This document shows, one piece after another, positions 42,981-51,093 of a stretch of 64,000 bases of DNA (its first letter is position 1; every line of letters starts with the position of its first letter). The notes below the pieces were generated by a model that made no database searches, was not told the origin of the DNA, and worked only from the letters and a program-made list of their open reading frames with translations. Source of the stretch: Seonamhaeicola sp. ML3 (GTDB taxonomy: Bacteria; Bacteroidota; Bacteroidia; Flavobacteriales; Flavobacteriaceae); contig NZ_CP096884.1 of assembly GCF_023273855.1 (NCBI RefSeq), positions 1,860,001-1,924,000 on the forward strand, written 5' to 3'. A program made the translations under genes and the position numbers.

Positions 42981-43814
42981 GTGGATAGTATAAAACGCTT
43001 ACTTAATTTTTATATAAATAGTAGTGTACATGTTGCTTTGGCGGTAGTTTCCTTAGTCTCTGTAAGCTTTTTGGAATTTGCATTGGAGTTGGAAGAAGAA
43101 CTTTTACTTTTTGTTTTTTTTGCATCGGTTACAGGGTATAATTTTGTTAAGTACTTTGGCATTGCAAAGTTTCATCATAGAAGCCTTACCAATTGGTTAA
43201 AAACTATTCAGGTCTTTTCATTTTTCGCTTTTCTGCTCATGTTATTTTACGCTGTAAAGCTTCCTGTGAGAACATTACTTTTCTTTGCCGGTTTTGGTTT
43301 AGTTACATTCTTCTATGCTATTCCATTTTTGCCTAAGCACTTCTTTGTAGATAAAAAACAAAATTTAAGAAGTATAGGAGGGTTAAAAATTTATTTAATT
43401 GCTTTGGTTTGGAGTGGGGTAACAGTATTAGTTCCCGTTTTAAATGCGAATATGCAAATAGAACAAGATGTGATCATTACACTTTTGCAACGTTATATTT
43501 TCGTAATCGTTTTAATGTTTCCTTTTGAAATTAGGGATTTGCGCTTCGACAATCTTAAACTTTCAACCATACCTCAACGCATAGGCGTTAAAAAAACTAA
43601 GATTATAGGCACCGTGTTGGTAGTGCTTATTGTTCTATTAGAGTTTATGAAAGACGATATGCAAATTGCCATGGTGATACCACTAATTTTAATAAGTATT
43701 ATAACCACCATTTTTATATGGTTGGCTAATACAAATCAAAGTAAATATTATAGTGCTTTATGGGTTGAAGGGATACCCATTTATTGGCTGGCGTTAATCT
43801 TAATGTTTAGATAG
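42981..43814 (+). CDS. UbiA-like integral membrane protein with degenerate prenyltransferase motifs
   Basis: A 277-residue protein with eight or nine hydrophobic helices in the UbiA arrangement. The place of the first Asp-rich motif reads GYNFVKYFGIA instead of NDxxDxxxD. The second site keeps acidic residues (FEIRDLRFDNLKLSTIPQRIG), followed by the usual T-x-P-x-R-x-G pattern. The start is GTG 42981 (or TTG 42978); no ATG lies near. It could be a divergent prenyltransferase or an inactive relative. It overlaps the convergent small gene by 15 bases at its 3' end. Confidence 0.7.
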   Translation: MDSIKRLLNFYINSSVHVALAVVSLVSVSFLEFALELEEELLLFVFFASVTGYNFVKYFGIAKFHHRSLTNWLKTIQVFSFFAFLLMLFYAVKLPVRTLLFFAGFGLVTFFYAIPFLPKHFFVDKKQNLRSIGGLKIYLIALVWSGVTVLVPVLNANMQIEQDVIITLLQRYIFVIVLMFPFEIRDLRFDNLKLSTIPQRIGVKKTKIIGTVLVVLIVLLEFMKDDMQIAMVIPLILISIITTIFIWLANTNQSKYYSALWVEGIPIYWLALILMFR

Positions 43815-44054
43815 CTCTTCCTTGAATTTAGACTCCATGGCTTCGCGTTCCTTTGGGTCTAGGCAGTTCGCCTTAGAAGACTCCATAACATCGGTAAGTT
43901 TGTTGTTACGTTTATAGTATGCTTTTGTTACTTTACACCATGAAAGTCTTATGTTTAGCTCAATTCTTTCCCAAAATCCTGCTTCGTCATATTGTGCTTT
44001 ATCGCAAATATGTTGAGCTTCTTCACAGCTTATAAATAAAAAACCTTTTTTCAT
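43800..44054 (-). CDS. Small anti-sigma-like protein with degraded zinc motif
   Basis: This 84-residue soluble protein starts at ATG 44054 (MKKGFLFISCEEAQHICDKA), 2 bases after the sigma factor stop. It aligns by eye with small zf-HC2 anti-sigma proteins (pattern isCxxAxxlI...ERixLxxRLxxCxxx), but two usual zinc ligands appear changed: Arg where His is expected and Thr in place of the second Cys of CxxC (RLSWCKVTKAYYKR). It likely binds or modulates the sigma factor encoded before it, an inference from gene order. In related genomes such genes may carry misleading names, so annotation by transfer should be avoided. Confidence 0.6.
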   Translation of the reverse strand: MKKGFLFISCEEAQHICDKAQYDEAGFWERIELNIRLSWCKVTKAYYKRNNKLTDVMESSKANCLDPKEREAMESKFKEELSKH

Positions 44055-44056
44055 TA

Positions 44057-44608
44057 CTAAAACCAATTTGTTTCAAGGCAATCGGCCATTGCAGTTCTTG
44101 CTCTATGAATGATTACCCAAAGGTTAGACGGTGTAATATTTAGTTCATTACAAATAGCTTCAGTTTCATAGTTTAAAATAGTTTTCATTTTAAAAACATC
44201 GGCTTGTTTTTCAGGTAATTTGCCTAAACAATTATGTATGGCGTCACCCAACTCACGGTTTTGCATATTGTCTTCGGCTGTTTTATCGAACGGATCGGCA
44301 ACACGTTCTTCTAGCCAGTCACCTTCAGATTCGTCGTCCCTATAGTTAATTCTAACTTCGGCTTTTCCCTTGTTAGAATTTATTTTCCTGTAGTAATCAA
44401 TAATCTTCCTTTTAAGAATAGAGATGAGCCATGTACGCTCGCTCGCTTCACCCTTAAAGTTGTTCATTGATTTTAGGCCAGCCAAGAAAGTGTCTTGCAC
44501 CAAATCTTGTGCAATATCCCTGTCGCTAACTCTACTAATGGTATAGTTGAAAAGATAATCGGAATAAAGAGCTATCCAATTATTGGGATCGATTTGATGA
44601 TTGGGCAT
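44057..44608 (-). CDS. ECF-type RNA polymerase sigma factor
   Basis: A 183-residue protein with region 2 (about 12-80, including DIAQDLVQDTFLAGLKS and RTWLISILKRKIIDYYRK) and region 4 (about 120-178, LPEKQADVFKMKTILNYET and the HTH NELNITPSNLWVIIHRARTA). The linker between them is long and acidic. It redirects RNA polymerase to unknown targets. A small anti-sigma-like gene follows after 2 bases. The 212 bases downstream of its start, up to the M3 peptidase stop, hold no supported gene. Confidence 0.88.
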   Translation of the reverse strand: MPNHQIDPNNWIALYSDYLFNYTISRVSDRDIAQDLVQDTFLAGLKSMNNFKGEASERTWLISILKRKIIDYYRKINSNKGKAEVRINYRDDESEGDWLEERVADPFDKTAEDNMQNRELGDAIHNCLGKLPEKQADVFKMKTILNYETEAICNELNITPSNLWVIIHRARTAMADCLETNWF

Positions 44609-44820
44609 TGACCTGCTATTGTTTATTCGCTCAAAAATAGAACAAAAAAATGAATAATTAAATAGCTTTAGAGTATGATCTTGTTATAAGGTGCCTTTTT
44701 CTACGCTTACAGAAGAACCATCTACTAAATATGTGGAAATATGTTTCATGTTTTTAAAGTTATTAGGTAAAAGTTTAAGTAATCTATTATCAATAAATAA
44801 TTCATGGGTTTTTAAGGTTT

Positions 44821-46860
44821 TTATTTCAACAACCCAGCACGTTTTAACAAAGCCTCAGGTTTTGGCCCCTGACCTCTGAAGCGCTTGTACAAAGTCATTG
44901 GGTTTTCGGTACCACCAACAGATAAAATGTTGTCTTTAAACTTAGTTGCTACAGTTTTGTTGAAAATGCCTTTTTCTTTAAAAAATTCAAACGCATCGGC
45001 ATCTAGCACTTCTGCCCATTTGTAACTATAGTACCCAGAGGAATAACCGCCCTGAAAAATATGTGCAAAAGCGGTACTCATACAGTTTTCAGAAACATCA
45101 GGATAGAGTGTGGTTGAGGCAAATGCTTTAGATTCATGCGTTTTCACACTATCAATAGTCTCTAGTGATTCACCAGCATGCCAGCTCATATCCAATAAAC
45201 CAAAACTTAATTGACGAAGCGTTTGCATGCCTTCATGAAATGTAGATGACTTTTTTATTTTTTCTACTAAGTCCATCGGAATGACTTCTCCCGTCTCATA
45301 ATGTGTTGCAAAAAGCTCTAAGGCTTCTTTCTCATAACACCAATTTTCCATTATCTGACTTGGCAACTCCACAAAATCCCAAAACACACTAGTTCCTGAC
45401 AAACTAGGGTAGGTGGTGTTGGCCAACATGCCATGTAGTGCATGTCCAAACTCATGGAAAAGTGTAGTGACCTCATTAAATGTTAATAATGATGGTTTTG
45501 TTTTTGTAGGCTTTGTAAAGTTGCAGACTACAGAAATATGAGGTCTGCTATTTTCTCCGTTTTTAACGTATTGAGGTTTGTAAACGGTCATCCATGCACC
45601 GTTGCGTTTTCCTGGTCTTGGAAAATAGTCTGCATATAGGATAGATACAAAATTTCCTTTAGAATCGGTTACTTTATAAGTTAACACATCTTGGTGGTAT
45701 TTATCGATAGTGTTAATTTCTTCAAACTGTAAATCGAATAATTTCTCGGCTATTTTGAAAGAGCCATCAATTACGTTTTCAAGTTTGAAATATGGTTTTA
45801 ATTTTTCATCATCTAAACTAAATAACTTCTGTTTTAGCTTTTCAGAATAATAAGCACCATCCCATTTTTGTAGTTGGCTAATACCGTCTAAATCTTTTGC
45901 GAAGTTTTGCAGATTCGTAAATTCTCTCTCAGCTGCAGGTTTGGCTTTCTCTAAAAGTTCGTTTAAGAAACTCTCAACTTTAGCGGGAGTTTCTGCCATG
46001 CGTTCCTCTAACACAAAGTGCGCATGTGTCTTGTAACCTAGTAGGTTGGCGCGCTCATGCCTTAGTTTTACTATGTCTAGAACGATATCTTGATTGTCTA
46101 ATTCGTCATTTTTAAAACCTTTGCTTCCAAATGCTAAAGACATTTTCTGTCTCAGTTCTCGGTTATCGGCGTAAGTTACAAAAGGTATATAACTTGGGTA
46201 GTCTAGAGTAAATAACCACCCCTCTTTATCTTTTGCCTCAGCTAGTTGTTTAGCAGCTTCTTTAGTGCCTTCAGGTAATCCGGCTAAATCATTTTCATTG
46301 GTTACGAGCATTTCAAACTTATTGGTTTCGGCCAAAATATTTTCTCCGAATTTAAGTTTCAGCTTACTTAGTTTTTTATCAATTTCCCTAAGTTGTTCTT
46401 TTTTGCTGGCTTCTAGATTTGCGCCATTTCTTGAGAAGCTTTTGTATTTTTTTTCTAATAGAGTCAGCTGCTCTGTATTAAGCTGTAAAGCATCTCTTTT
46501 GTCAAAAACAGATTTTACTCTTTTAAATAAATCTTCGTTTAGTGTGATATCGTTACTAAATTCAGATAATAAAGGAGATACTTCTTGTGCAGTTTTTTGA
46601 ATGGTATCGTTGGTCTCGGCGGAATTTAAATTAAAGAATATGCTCGATAACCTATCTAAATGTTCACCAGAGAAATCAAGAGCCTCAATGGTATTTTCAA
46701 AAGTTGGAGTCTCTACGTTATTTATGATCTGGTCAATCTCTAATTTTGCTTTAGTAATGGCATCTTTAAAAGCAGGAAGGAAATAGCTGTCTTTTATTTT
46801 TGAAAAAGGAGCAGTTGTATATGGTGTATCGAAGGTTTTGAGTAATATTTTGTACGACAT
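44821..46860 (-). CDS. M3 family oligopeptidase (dipeptidyl carboxypeptidase / oligopeptidase A type)
   Basis: A 679-residue zinc peptidase with H469-E-F-G-H473 in TLFHEFGHALHGM and a downstream Glu in SQIMENW (about 503-509) as third ligand. The C-terminal substrate region (GGYSSGYYSYKWAEVLDADAF) is typical of Dcp/PrlC-like enzymes. No signal peptide is seen, so it probably degrades peptides in the cytoplasm. It begins 147 bases downstream of purE on the same strand, with a possible small RNA on the other strand in between. Confidence 0.92.
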   Translation of the reverse strand: MSYKILLKTFDTPYTTAPFSKIKDSYFLPAFKDAITKAKLEIDQIINNVETPTFENTIEALDFSGEHLDRLSSIFFNLNSAETNDTIQKTAQEVSPLLSEFSNDITLNEDLFKRVKSVFDKRDALQLNTEQLTLLEKKYKSFSRNGANLEASKKEQLREIDKKLSKLKLKFGENILAETNKFEMLVTNENDLAGLPEGTKEAAKQLAEAKDKEGWLFTLDYPSYIPFVTYADNRELRQKMSLAFGSKGFKNDELDNQDIVLDIVKLRHERANLLGYKTHAHFVLEERMAETPAKVESFLNELLEKAKPAAEREFTNLQNFAKDLDGISQLQKWDGAYYSEKLKQKLFSLDDEKLKPYFKLENVIDGSFKIAEKLFDLQFEEINTIDKYHQDVLTYKVTDSKGNFVSILYADYFPRPGKRNGAWMTVYKPQYVKNGENSRPHISVVCNFTKPTKTKPSLLTFNEVTTLFHEFGHALHGMLANTTYPSLSGTSVFWDFVELPSQIMENWCYEKEALELFATHYETGEVIPMDLVEKIKKSSTFHEGMQTLRQLSFGLLDMSWHAGESLETIDSVKTHESKAFASTTLYPDVSENCMSTAFAHIFQGGYSSGYYSYKWAEVLDADAFEFFKEKGIFNKTVATKFKDNILSVGGTENPMTLYKRFRGQGPKPEALLKRAGLLK

Positions 46861-46915
46861 TCTTAGAAAATATTTGGTTTTTTACATTTATTATGTGTGC
46901 ATAATAAATTTTTTG

Positions 46916-46923
46916 TAAATTTG
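46916..46923 (+). promoter_or_regulatory. -7 promoter element of a candidate small RNA
   Basis: TAAATTTG on the plus strand is an exact match in a region where both annotated neighbours are on the minus strand. No clear -33 TTG was found. Confidence 0.35.
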
Positions 46924-46928
46924 CTTTA

Positions 46929-47009
46929 CAAAATTTTAGAGTGACTAACTCATTATAGTATTACTATGTTAATAGAGAAAGCCTTGAGAACTACTCAGGG
47001 CTTTTTTTT
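46929..47009 (+). ncRNA. Candidate small RNA opposite the purE-M3 peptidase intergenic region
   Basis: A -7 element at 46916-46923 and a terminator at 46978-47009 enclose about 80 bases on the plus strand. No protein-coding gene lies downstream in this orientation; the transcript would end inside the purE stop codon on the other strand. A 16-codon frame from 46966 runs through the hairpin and does not look selected. A role in purine or peptide metabolism is guesswork. It could instead be a relic leader. Confidence 0.38.
46978..47009 (+). terminator. Plus-strand Rho-independent terminator
   Basis: AAAGCCTTGAG (46978-46988), loop AACTA, CTCAGGGCTTT (46994-47004; one G-T wobble) and a run of eight T to 47009. 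The minus strand lacks a T-run after the stem, so it acts on plus-strand transcripts. Confidence 0.75.
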
Positions 47010-47490
47010 ATTTTAAATCTTTAGCTGATTCATGGACTTTGATTTTTAGTCCCTCTTTATAGGCTATAACTTTATCTAGAACACATGTGTCGCTAGCTCC
47101 TATAATCTGTGCAGCTAAAATTCCGGCATTTTTAGCACCATCAAGAGCAACTGTAGCAACAGGTACCCCACCAGGCATTTGTAAAATAGAAAGTACAGAA
47201 TCCCAACCATCAATAGAATTACGGCTTTTAACAGGAACGCCTATTACAGGTAAAGGCGATAATGAAGCTACCATGCCAGGAAGATGGGCAGCACCACCAG
47301 CTCCTGCAATGATTACAGTTAACCCACGTGTATGGGCATGTTTTCCATAATCGAATAATTTTTCTGGTGTTCGGTGAGCCGAAACAATATCAACTTCAAC
47401 CTCAATATCAAATCCTCTTAAGATGTCTATAGCATCTTGCATTACAGGAAGGTCACTTTTACTTCCCATGATAACACCTACTTTGCTCAT
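47008..47490 (-). CDS. purE: N5-carboxyaminoimidazole ribonucleotide mutase
   Basis: The 160-residue PurE class I enzyme has VGVIMGSKSDLPVMQDA (about 4-20), the motif SAHRTPEKL with the catalytic His and IAGAGGAAHLPGMVAS. It converts N5-CAIR to CAIR in purine synthesis and needs PurK, whose gene lies 88 bases upstream on the same strand. The gap includes an AATTCCAAATT-type repeat. Confidence 0.96.
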   Translation of the reverse strand: MSKVGVIMGSKSDLPVMQDAIDILRGFDIEVEVDIVSAHRTPEKLFDYGKHAHTRGLTVIIAGAGGAAHLPGMVASLSPLPVIGVPVKSRNSIDGWDSVLSILQMPGGVPVATVALDGAKNAGILAAQIIGASDTCVLDKVIAYKEGLKIKVHESAKDLK

Positions 47491-47578
47491 AACTTTATTT
47501 TAAATTTCAAATTCTAATAATTCAAATTCCAAATTTTAGGGGCTTCTTTTTGGAAGTTGCTATCTGTTTAATTATGCT

Positions 47579-48733
47579 TTAAGCACTTATAACCTCAATA
47601 ACTTTTTTTACCTCTTCAGCAATACGTCTGGCTTCATTAAGATCTTCATTCACTATAGTTACATGTCCCATTTTCCTGAAAGGCCTTGTTTGTTTTTTTC
47701 CATAAATATGTGGTGTTACACCGTCCATATTCATAATGGTTTCAATGTTTTTATAAACCACATTTCCTGTGTGGCCTTCTGCACCGACAAGATTAACCAT
47801 TACGCCTCCAACTTTGCTGTCGGTTCTTCCCAAGGGTAAATCTAAAATAGCTCTAATGTGTTGTTCGAACTGCGATGTGTAACTGGCCTCGATAGTTTGA
47901 TGACCAGAATTATGAGGTCTAGGCGCCACTTCGTTAACTAATATCTCGTCATTTTCTGTTTGGAACATCTCTACGGCCAGTAACCCTACATGATTAAACG
48001 CTTTAGAGACCTGAAGAGCAATTTCTTCGGCTTTCTTAGCGACTTCATCATCAATACGCGCAGGGCAAATTACATACTCCACTTGATTGGCCTCTGGGTG
48101 AAATTCCATTTCAACAACAGGATAGCTTTTTATTTCTCCTGAAGCACTTCTGGCTACTATTACCGCAAGCTCGTTTTTAAAGGGTATTAAATTTTCTGCA
48201 ATGCATTCTACATTTGGCAACCCCTCTAAATCGTTTATGGTACGTACAATTTTAACGCCTTGTCCGTCATAACCAAATTGGGTGCTTTTCCAAACAAATG
48301 GTAGAGACAGGCCACCGTTATTTATAGCCTCTTTAATTTCAGAAGTGTACGCAAAGCGAGAGAATGGTGCCGTTGGAATATTGTTGTCTACGTAAAATAG
48401 TTTTTGTTTTCCTTTGTTTTGAATCGTTCTTAATGTGTTGGCCGAAGGATAAACATTAATACCTTCTTTCTCTAAAGCTTCTAAGGCATCAACATTAACA
48501 TTTTCAATTTCTATGGTTAAAACATCTACCTGTTTTCCAAAGTTGTAAACGGCATCGTAGTCCATTAAATCACCTAAAGTAAATGTATTGCAAGCAATTT
48601 TGCTGGGCGCTTCGTTACTGGCATCAAGAACGCTTGTGTGTATATCGAATTTTCTGGTGTTGTAGAGTAGCATTTTACCCAGTTGTCCACCACCTAAAAT
48701 CCCTAGTTTAAAGTCGGAAGAAAAATAATTCAT
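47579..48733 (-). CDS. purK: N5-carboxyaminoimidazole ribonucleotide synthase
   Basis: A 384-residue ATP-grasp enzyme: LGILGGGQLGKML at the start, PFVWKSTQFGYDGQGV in the ATP-binding domain, and EVAPRPHNSGHQTIEA (about 267). It makes N5-CAIR from AIR, bicarbonate and ATP. It is transcribed with purE and divergently from the HPRT-adenylate kinase gene, so two purine-related units share a 130-base control region. Confidence 0.96.
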   Translation of the reverse strand: MNYFSSDFKLGILGGGQLGKMLLYNTRKFDIHTSVLDASNEAPSKIACNTFTLGDLMDYDAVYNFGKQVDVLTIEIENVNVDALEALEKEGINVYPSANTLRTIQNKGKQKLFYVDNNIPTAPFSRFAYTSEIKEAINNGGLSLPFVWKSTQFGYDGQGVKIVRTINDLEGLPNVECIAENLIPFKNELAVIVARSASGEIKSYPVVEMEFHPEANQVEYVICPARIDDEVAKKAEEIALQVSKAFNHVGLLAVEMFQTENDEILVNEVAPRPHNSGHQTIEASYTSQFEQHIRAILDLPLGRTDSKVGGVMVNLVGAEGHTGNVVYKNIETIMNMDGVTPHIYGKKQTRPFRKMGHVTIVNEDLNEARRIAEEVKKVIEVISA

Positions 48734-48763
48734 CTAAGTATTTTCAACAGTTTTAAGATGAAG

Positions 48764-48771
48764 CAAAAATA
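48764..48771 (-). promoter_or_regulatory. -7 promoter element of purK
   Basis: Read on the minus strand, TATTTTTG lies 30 bases before the purK ATG (48733). The divergent fusion gene has its own exact -7 element 63 bases away. Confidence 0.45.
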
Positions 48772-48834
48772 CACTTAAATATGAAAAATACTTTCTAAAT
48801 CGTAATTCAAAATCGTAAAAGTAAATCATTTGGT

Positions 48835-48842
48835 TATCTTTG
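48835..48842 (+). promoter_or_regulatory. -7 promoter element of the HPRT-adenylate kinase gene
   Basis: TATCTTTG is an exact -7 match. It contains the TTG (48840) that a naive gene call would use as start, so the true start must be downstream, at GTG 48864. Confidence 0.5.
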
Positions 48843-48863
48843 CACTTCAAAAATAGGTTTAGG

Positions 48864-49973
48864 GTGATAAAACTACACGATAAATATTTTAAGCCGTTTA
48901 TCTCTGCAGAAAAAATTGACGAGGCTATCGATGTCTTGGTGGATGAAATAGCTAACGATTTAGGAGATGAAATTCCTGTATTCGTAGGGATTTTAAATGG
49001 TTCTTTCATGTTTGCTAGTGACTTTGTTAAGAAATATCCCAAGCCATGTGAAATCACTTTTATAAAGCTAGCATCATACGAAGGACTGAAATCTTCCGAA
49101 GATATCCAACGCCTTATAGGTATAACTCAAGATTTAACAGGTAGAACGGTAATTATTCTTGAGGATATTATCGATACTGGCAAAACCTTGGCCGAGGTTC
49201 ACCGTATTTTTAAGAATGAAAAAGTAAAGACACTTAAAATTGCTACCCTGTTTTACAAACCAGAGGCTTATAAGAAAGACTTTAAATTACATTATGTAGG
49301 TATTGAAATTCCAAACAAATTTATTGTTGGTTATGGTCTAGACTATGACAACTTAGGAAGGGATTTACCAGAAATATATCAACTAAAAGAAACACAACAC
49401 ATGACAAACTTAGTGCTATTTGGACCTCCAGGAGCCGGGAAAGGAACACAGGCAGAATTTTTAAAAGAAAAATATAACCTTGTACACATTTCAACAGGAG
49501 ATGTTTTTAGGTACAATATAAAAAATGAAACTGCTTTGGGAATGTTGGCTAAATCTTATATGGATAAAGGAGAACTTGTTCCAGATCAAGTTACTATAGA
49601 TATGTTGAACGCTGAAGTAGAGAAAAATGCCGATGCCAATGGTTTTATTTTTGATGGTTTTCCTCGTACCAACGCACAAGCTAAGGCGTTGGGAGAGCTA
49701 ATGGACTCTAAAGACTCAGCTATTAGCGCCATGATTGCACTAGAGGTAGATGATGAGGTTTTAGTACATCGTTTATTGGAAAGAGGAAAAACAAGTGGTA
49801 GGTCTGATGATGCAGATGAATCTATCATTAGAAACCGAATTAAGGAATACTACAATAAAACAGCTATTCTAAAAGACTTTTACTCTGCACAAGATAAATA
49901 TTATGGTGTTGATGGAGTTGGTAGTATAGAAGATATTACAGAACGATTAAGTACGGTAATAGATAGCCTGTAA
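48864..49973 (+). CDS. adk: Fused hypoxanthine phosphoribosyltransferase - adenylate kinase
   Basis: One 369-residue open frame carries two enzymes. Residues 1-175 are a purine phosphoribosyltransferase with the PRPP loop ILEDIIDTGKT (about 98-108) and GYGLDYDNLGRDLPEIY near the end. Residues 180-369 are a short-lid adenylate kinase: MTNLVLFGPPGAGKGTQAEF (P-loop 187-194), FDGFPRTNAQA and RNRIKEYYNKT. HPRT salvages hypoxanthine or guanine to nucleotides and Adk balances AMP, ADP and ATP. The GTG start gives the usual HPRT beginning IKLHDKYFKPFIS. Methionine at the domain joint could in principle allow internal initiation of Adk alone. obg follows after 60 bases. Confidence 0.93.
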   Translation: MIKLHDKYFKPFISAEKIDEAIDVLVDEIANDLGDEIPVFVGILNGSFMFASDFVKKYPKPCEITFIKLASYEGLKSSEDIQRLIGITQDLTGRTVIILEDIIDTGKTLAEVHRIFKNEKVKTLKIATLFYKPEAYKKDFKLHYVGIEIPNKFIVGYGLDYDNLGRDLPEIYQLKETQHMTNLVLFGPPGAGKGTQAEFLKEKYNLVHISTGDVFRYNIKNETALGMLAKSYMDKGELVPDQVTIDMLNAEVEKNADANGFIFDGFPRTNAQAKALGELMDSKDSAISAMIALEVDDEVLVHRLLERGKTSGRSDDADESIIRNRIKEYYNKTAILKDFYSAQDKYYGVDGVGSIEDITERLSTVIDSL

Positions 49974-49980
49974 TTTTTTT

Positions 49981-50028
49981 AAAGTTAAAAGTGACAACCT
50001 TCACTTTTAACTTATCACTTTTAACTTT
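49981..50028. repeat. Alternative hairpins from one left arm and two right arms
   Basis: AAAGTTAAAAGTGA (49981-49994) can pair with TCACTTTTAACTT (50001-50013) or with TCACTTTTAACTTT (50015-50028). A run of T precedes it. The element fills the gap between the fusion gene and obg. Confidence 0.55.
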
Positions 50029-50033
50029 AAAAC

Positions 50034-51032
50034 ATGACCGAAGGTAATTTTGTAGACTATGTTAAGGTATATGTGGCCTCCGGAAACGGTGGTAAAGGCT
50101 CTGTACACTTACATAGAGAAAAGTACATCACAAAAGGTGGTCCTGATGGTGGTGATGGTGGACGCGGAGGACACGTCATTATTCGTGGAAACGCCAATAT
50201 GTGGACGCTTTATCATTTAAAATTCAAAAAGCATTTTAGGGCAGGCCATGGAGGTCATGGCAGTAGCAGTAGAAGTACTGGTGCAGATGGTGAGGATATC
50301 TATATCGATGTGCCCTTAGGAACGGTTATTCGCGATACCGAGACTAATGATATTGTTTTTGAAATTACAGAAGACAAAGAAGAACGCATTATAGTAAAAG
50401 GAGGCAAGGGCGGACTGGGAAACTGGCACTTTAAATCTTCAACAAACCAGACGCCAAGATATGCACAACCCGGATTACCTCTAGAGGAAAGGCACGTTAC
50501 CATAGAGCTAAAACTTCTGGCTGATGTTGGACTAGTTGGGTTCCCAAATGCCGGAAAATCTACATTATTATCTGTAATAACATCTGCCAAGCCCAAAATA
50601 GCAGATTATGAGTTTACGACGCTAAAACCTAATTTAGGAATTGTTGAGTACAGGGATTACCAATCTTTTGTTATGGCCGATATTCCTGGAATTATTGAGG
50701 GGGCTGCAGAAGGAAAAGGGTTGGGTCATTATTTTCTAAGGCATATTGAACGCAATTCGGTGTTGTTGTTTTTAATCCCCGCCGATGCCGATGATATTAA
50801 GAAACAATACGATATTCTTCTTGACGAGCTAAGACGTTATAACCCCGAAATGTTAGATAAAGAAAGGCTTATAGCTATTTCTAAAAGCGACATGTTAGAT
50901 GATGAACTAAAAGAAGAATTAAAGACCGAGTTGGATAACGAATTACCAATACCTTACCTTTTTATTTCATCGGTAGCACAGCAGGGTATCACGCCTCTTA
51001 AAGATGCCCTATGGAAAATGCTCAACGATTAA
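50034..51032 (+). CDS. obg: GTPase Obg
   Basis: A 332-residue protein with the glycine-rich Obg fold at residues 1-158 ([36 protein letters not shown]). A GTPase domain follows: GFPNAGKST (about 167), a G3 DIPGIIEGA, and SKSD as G4. Obg works in ribosome assembly, growth control and stress signalling. It follows the adenylate kinase gene, a common order in Bacteroidota. The C-terminal OCT extension found in some Obg proteins is missing. Confidence 0.96.
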   Translation: MTEGNFVDYVKVYVASGNGGKGSVHLHREKYITKGGPDGGDGGRGGHVIIRGNANMWTLYHLKFKKHFRAGHGGHGSSSRSTGADGEDIYIDVPLGTVIRDTETNDIVFEITEDKEERIIVKGGKGGLGNWHFKSSTNQTPRYAQPGLPLEERHVTIELKLLADVGLVGFPNAGKSTLLSVITSAKPKIADYEFTTLKPNLGIVEYRDYQSFVMADIPGIIEGAAEGKGLGHYFLRHIERNSVLLFLIPADADDIKKQYDILLDELRRYNPEMLDKERLIAISKSDMLDDELKEELKTELDNELPIPYLFISSVAQQGITPLKDALWKMLND

Positions 51033-51093
51033 TATAATGCCCACTTTATTCATGGAATAATTTTTGATTAACTTTAATCAAAAATTGCAAAAC

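Noticed and set aside
44609-44820. Degraded gene between the sigma factor and the M3 peptidase
   Set aside because: A minus-strand frame without a good start and a 62-codon plus-strand frame exist, but neither shows a recognisable motif or start context.
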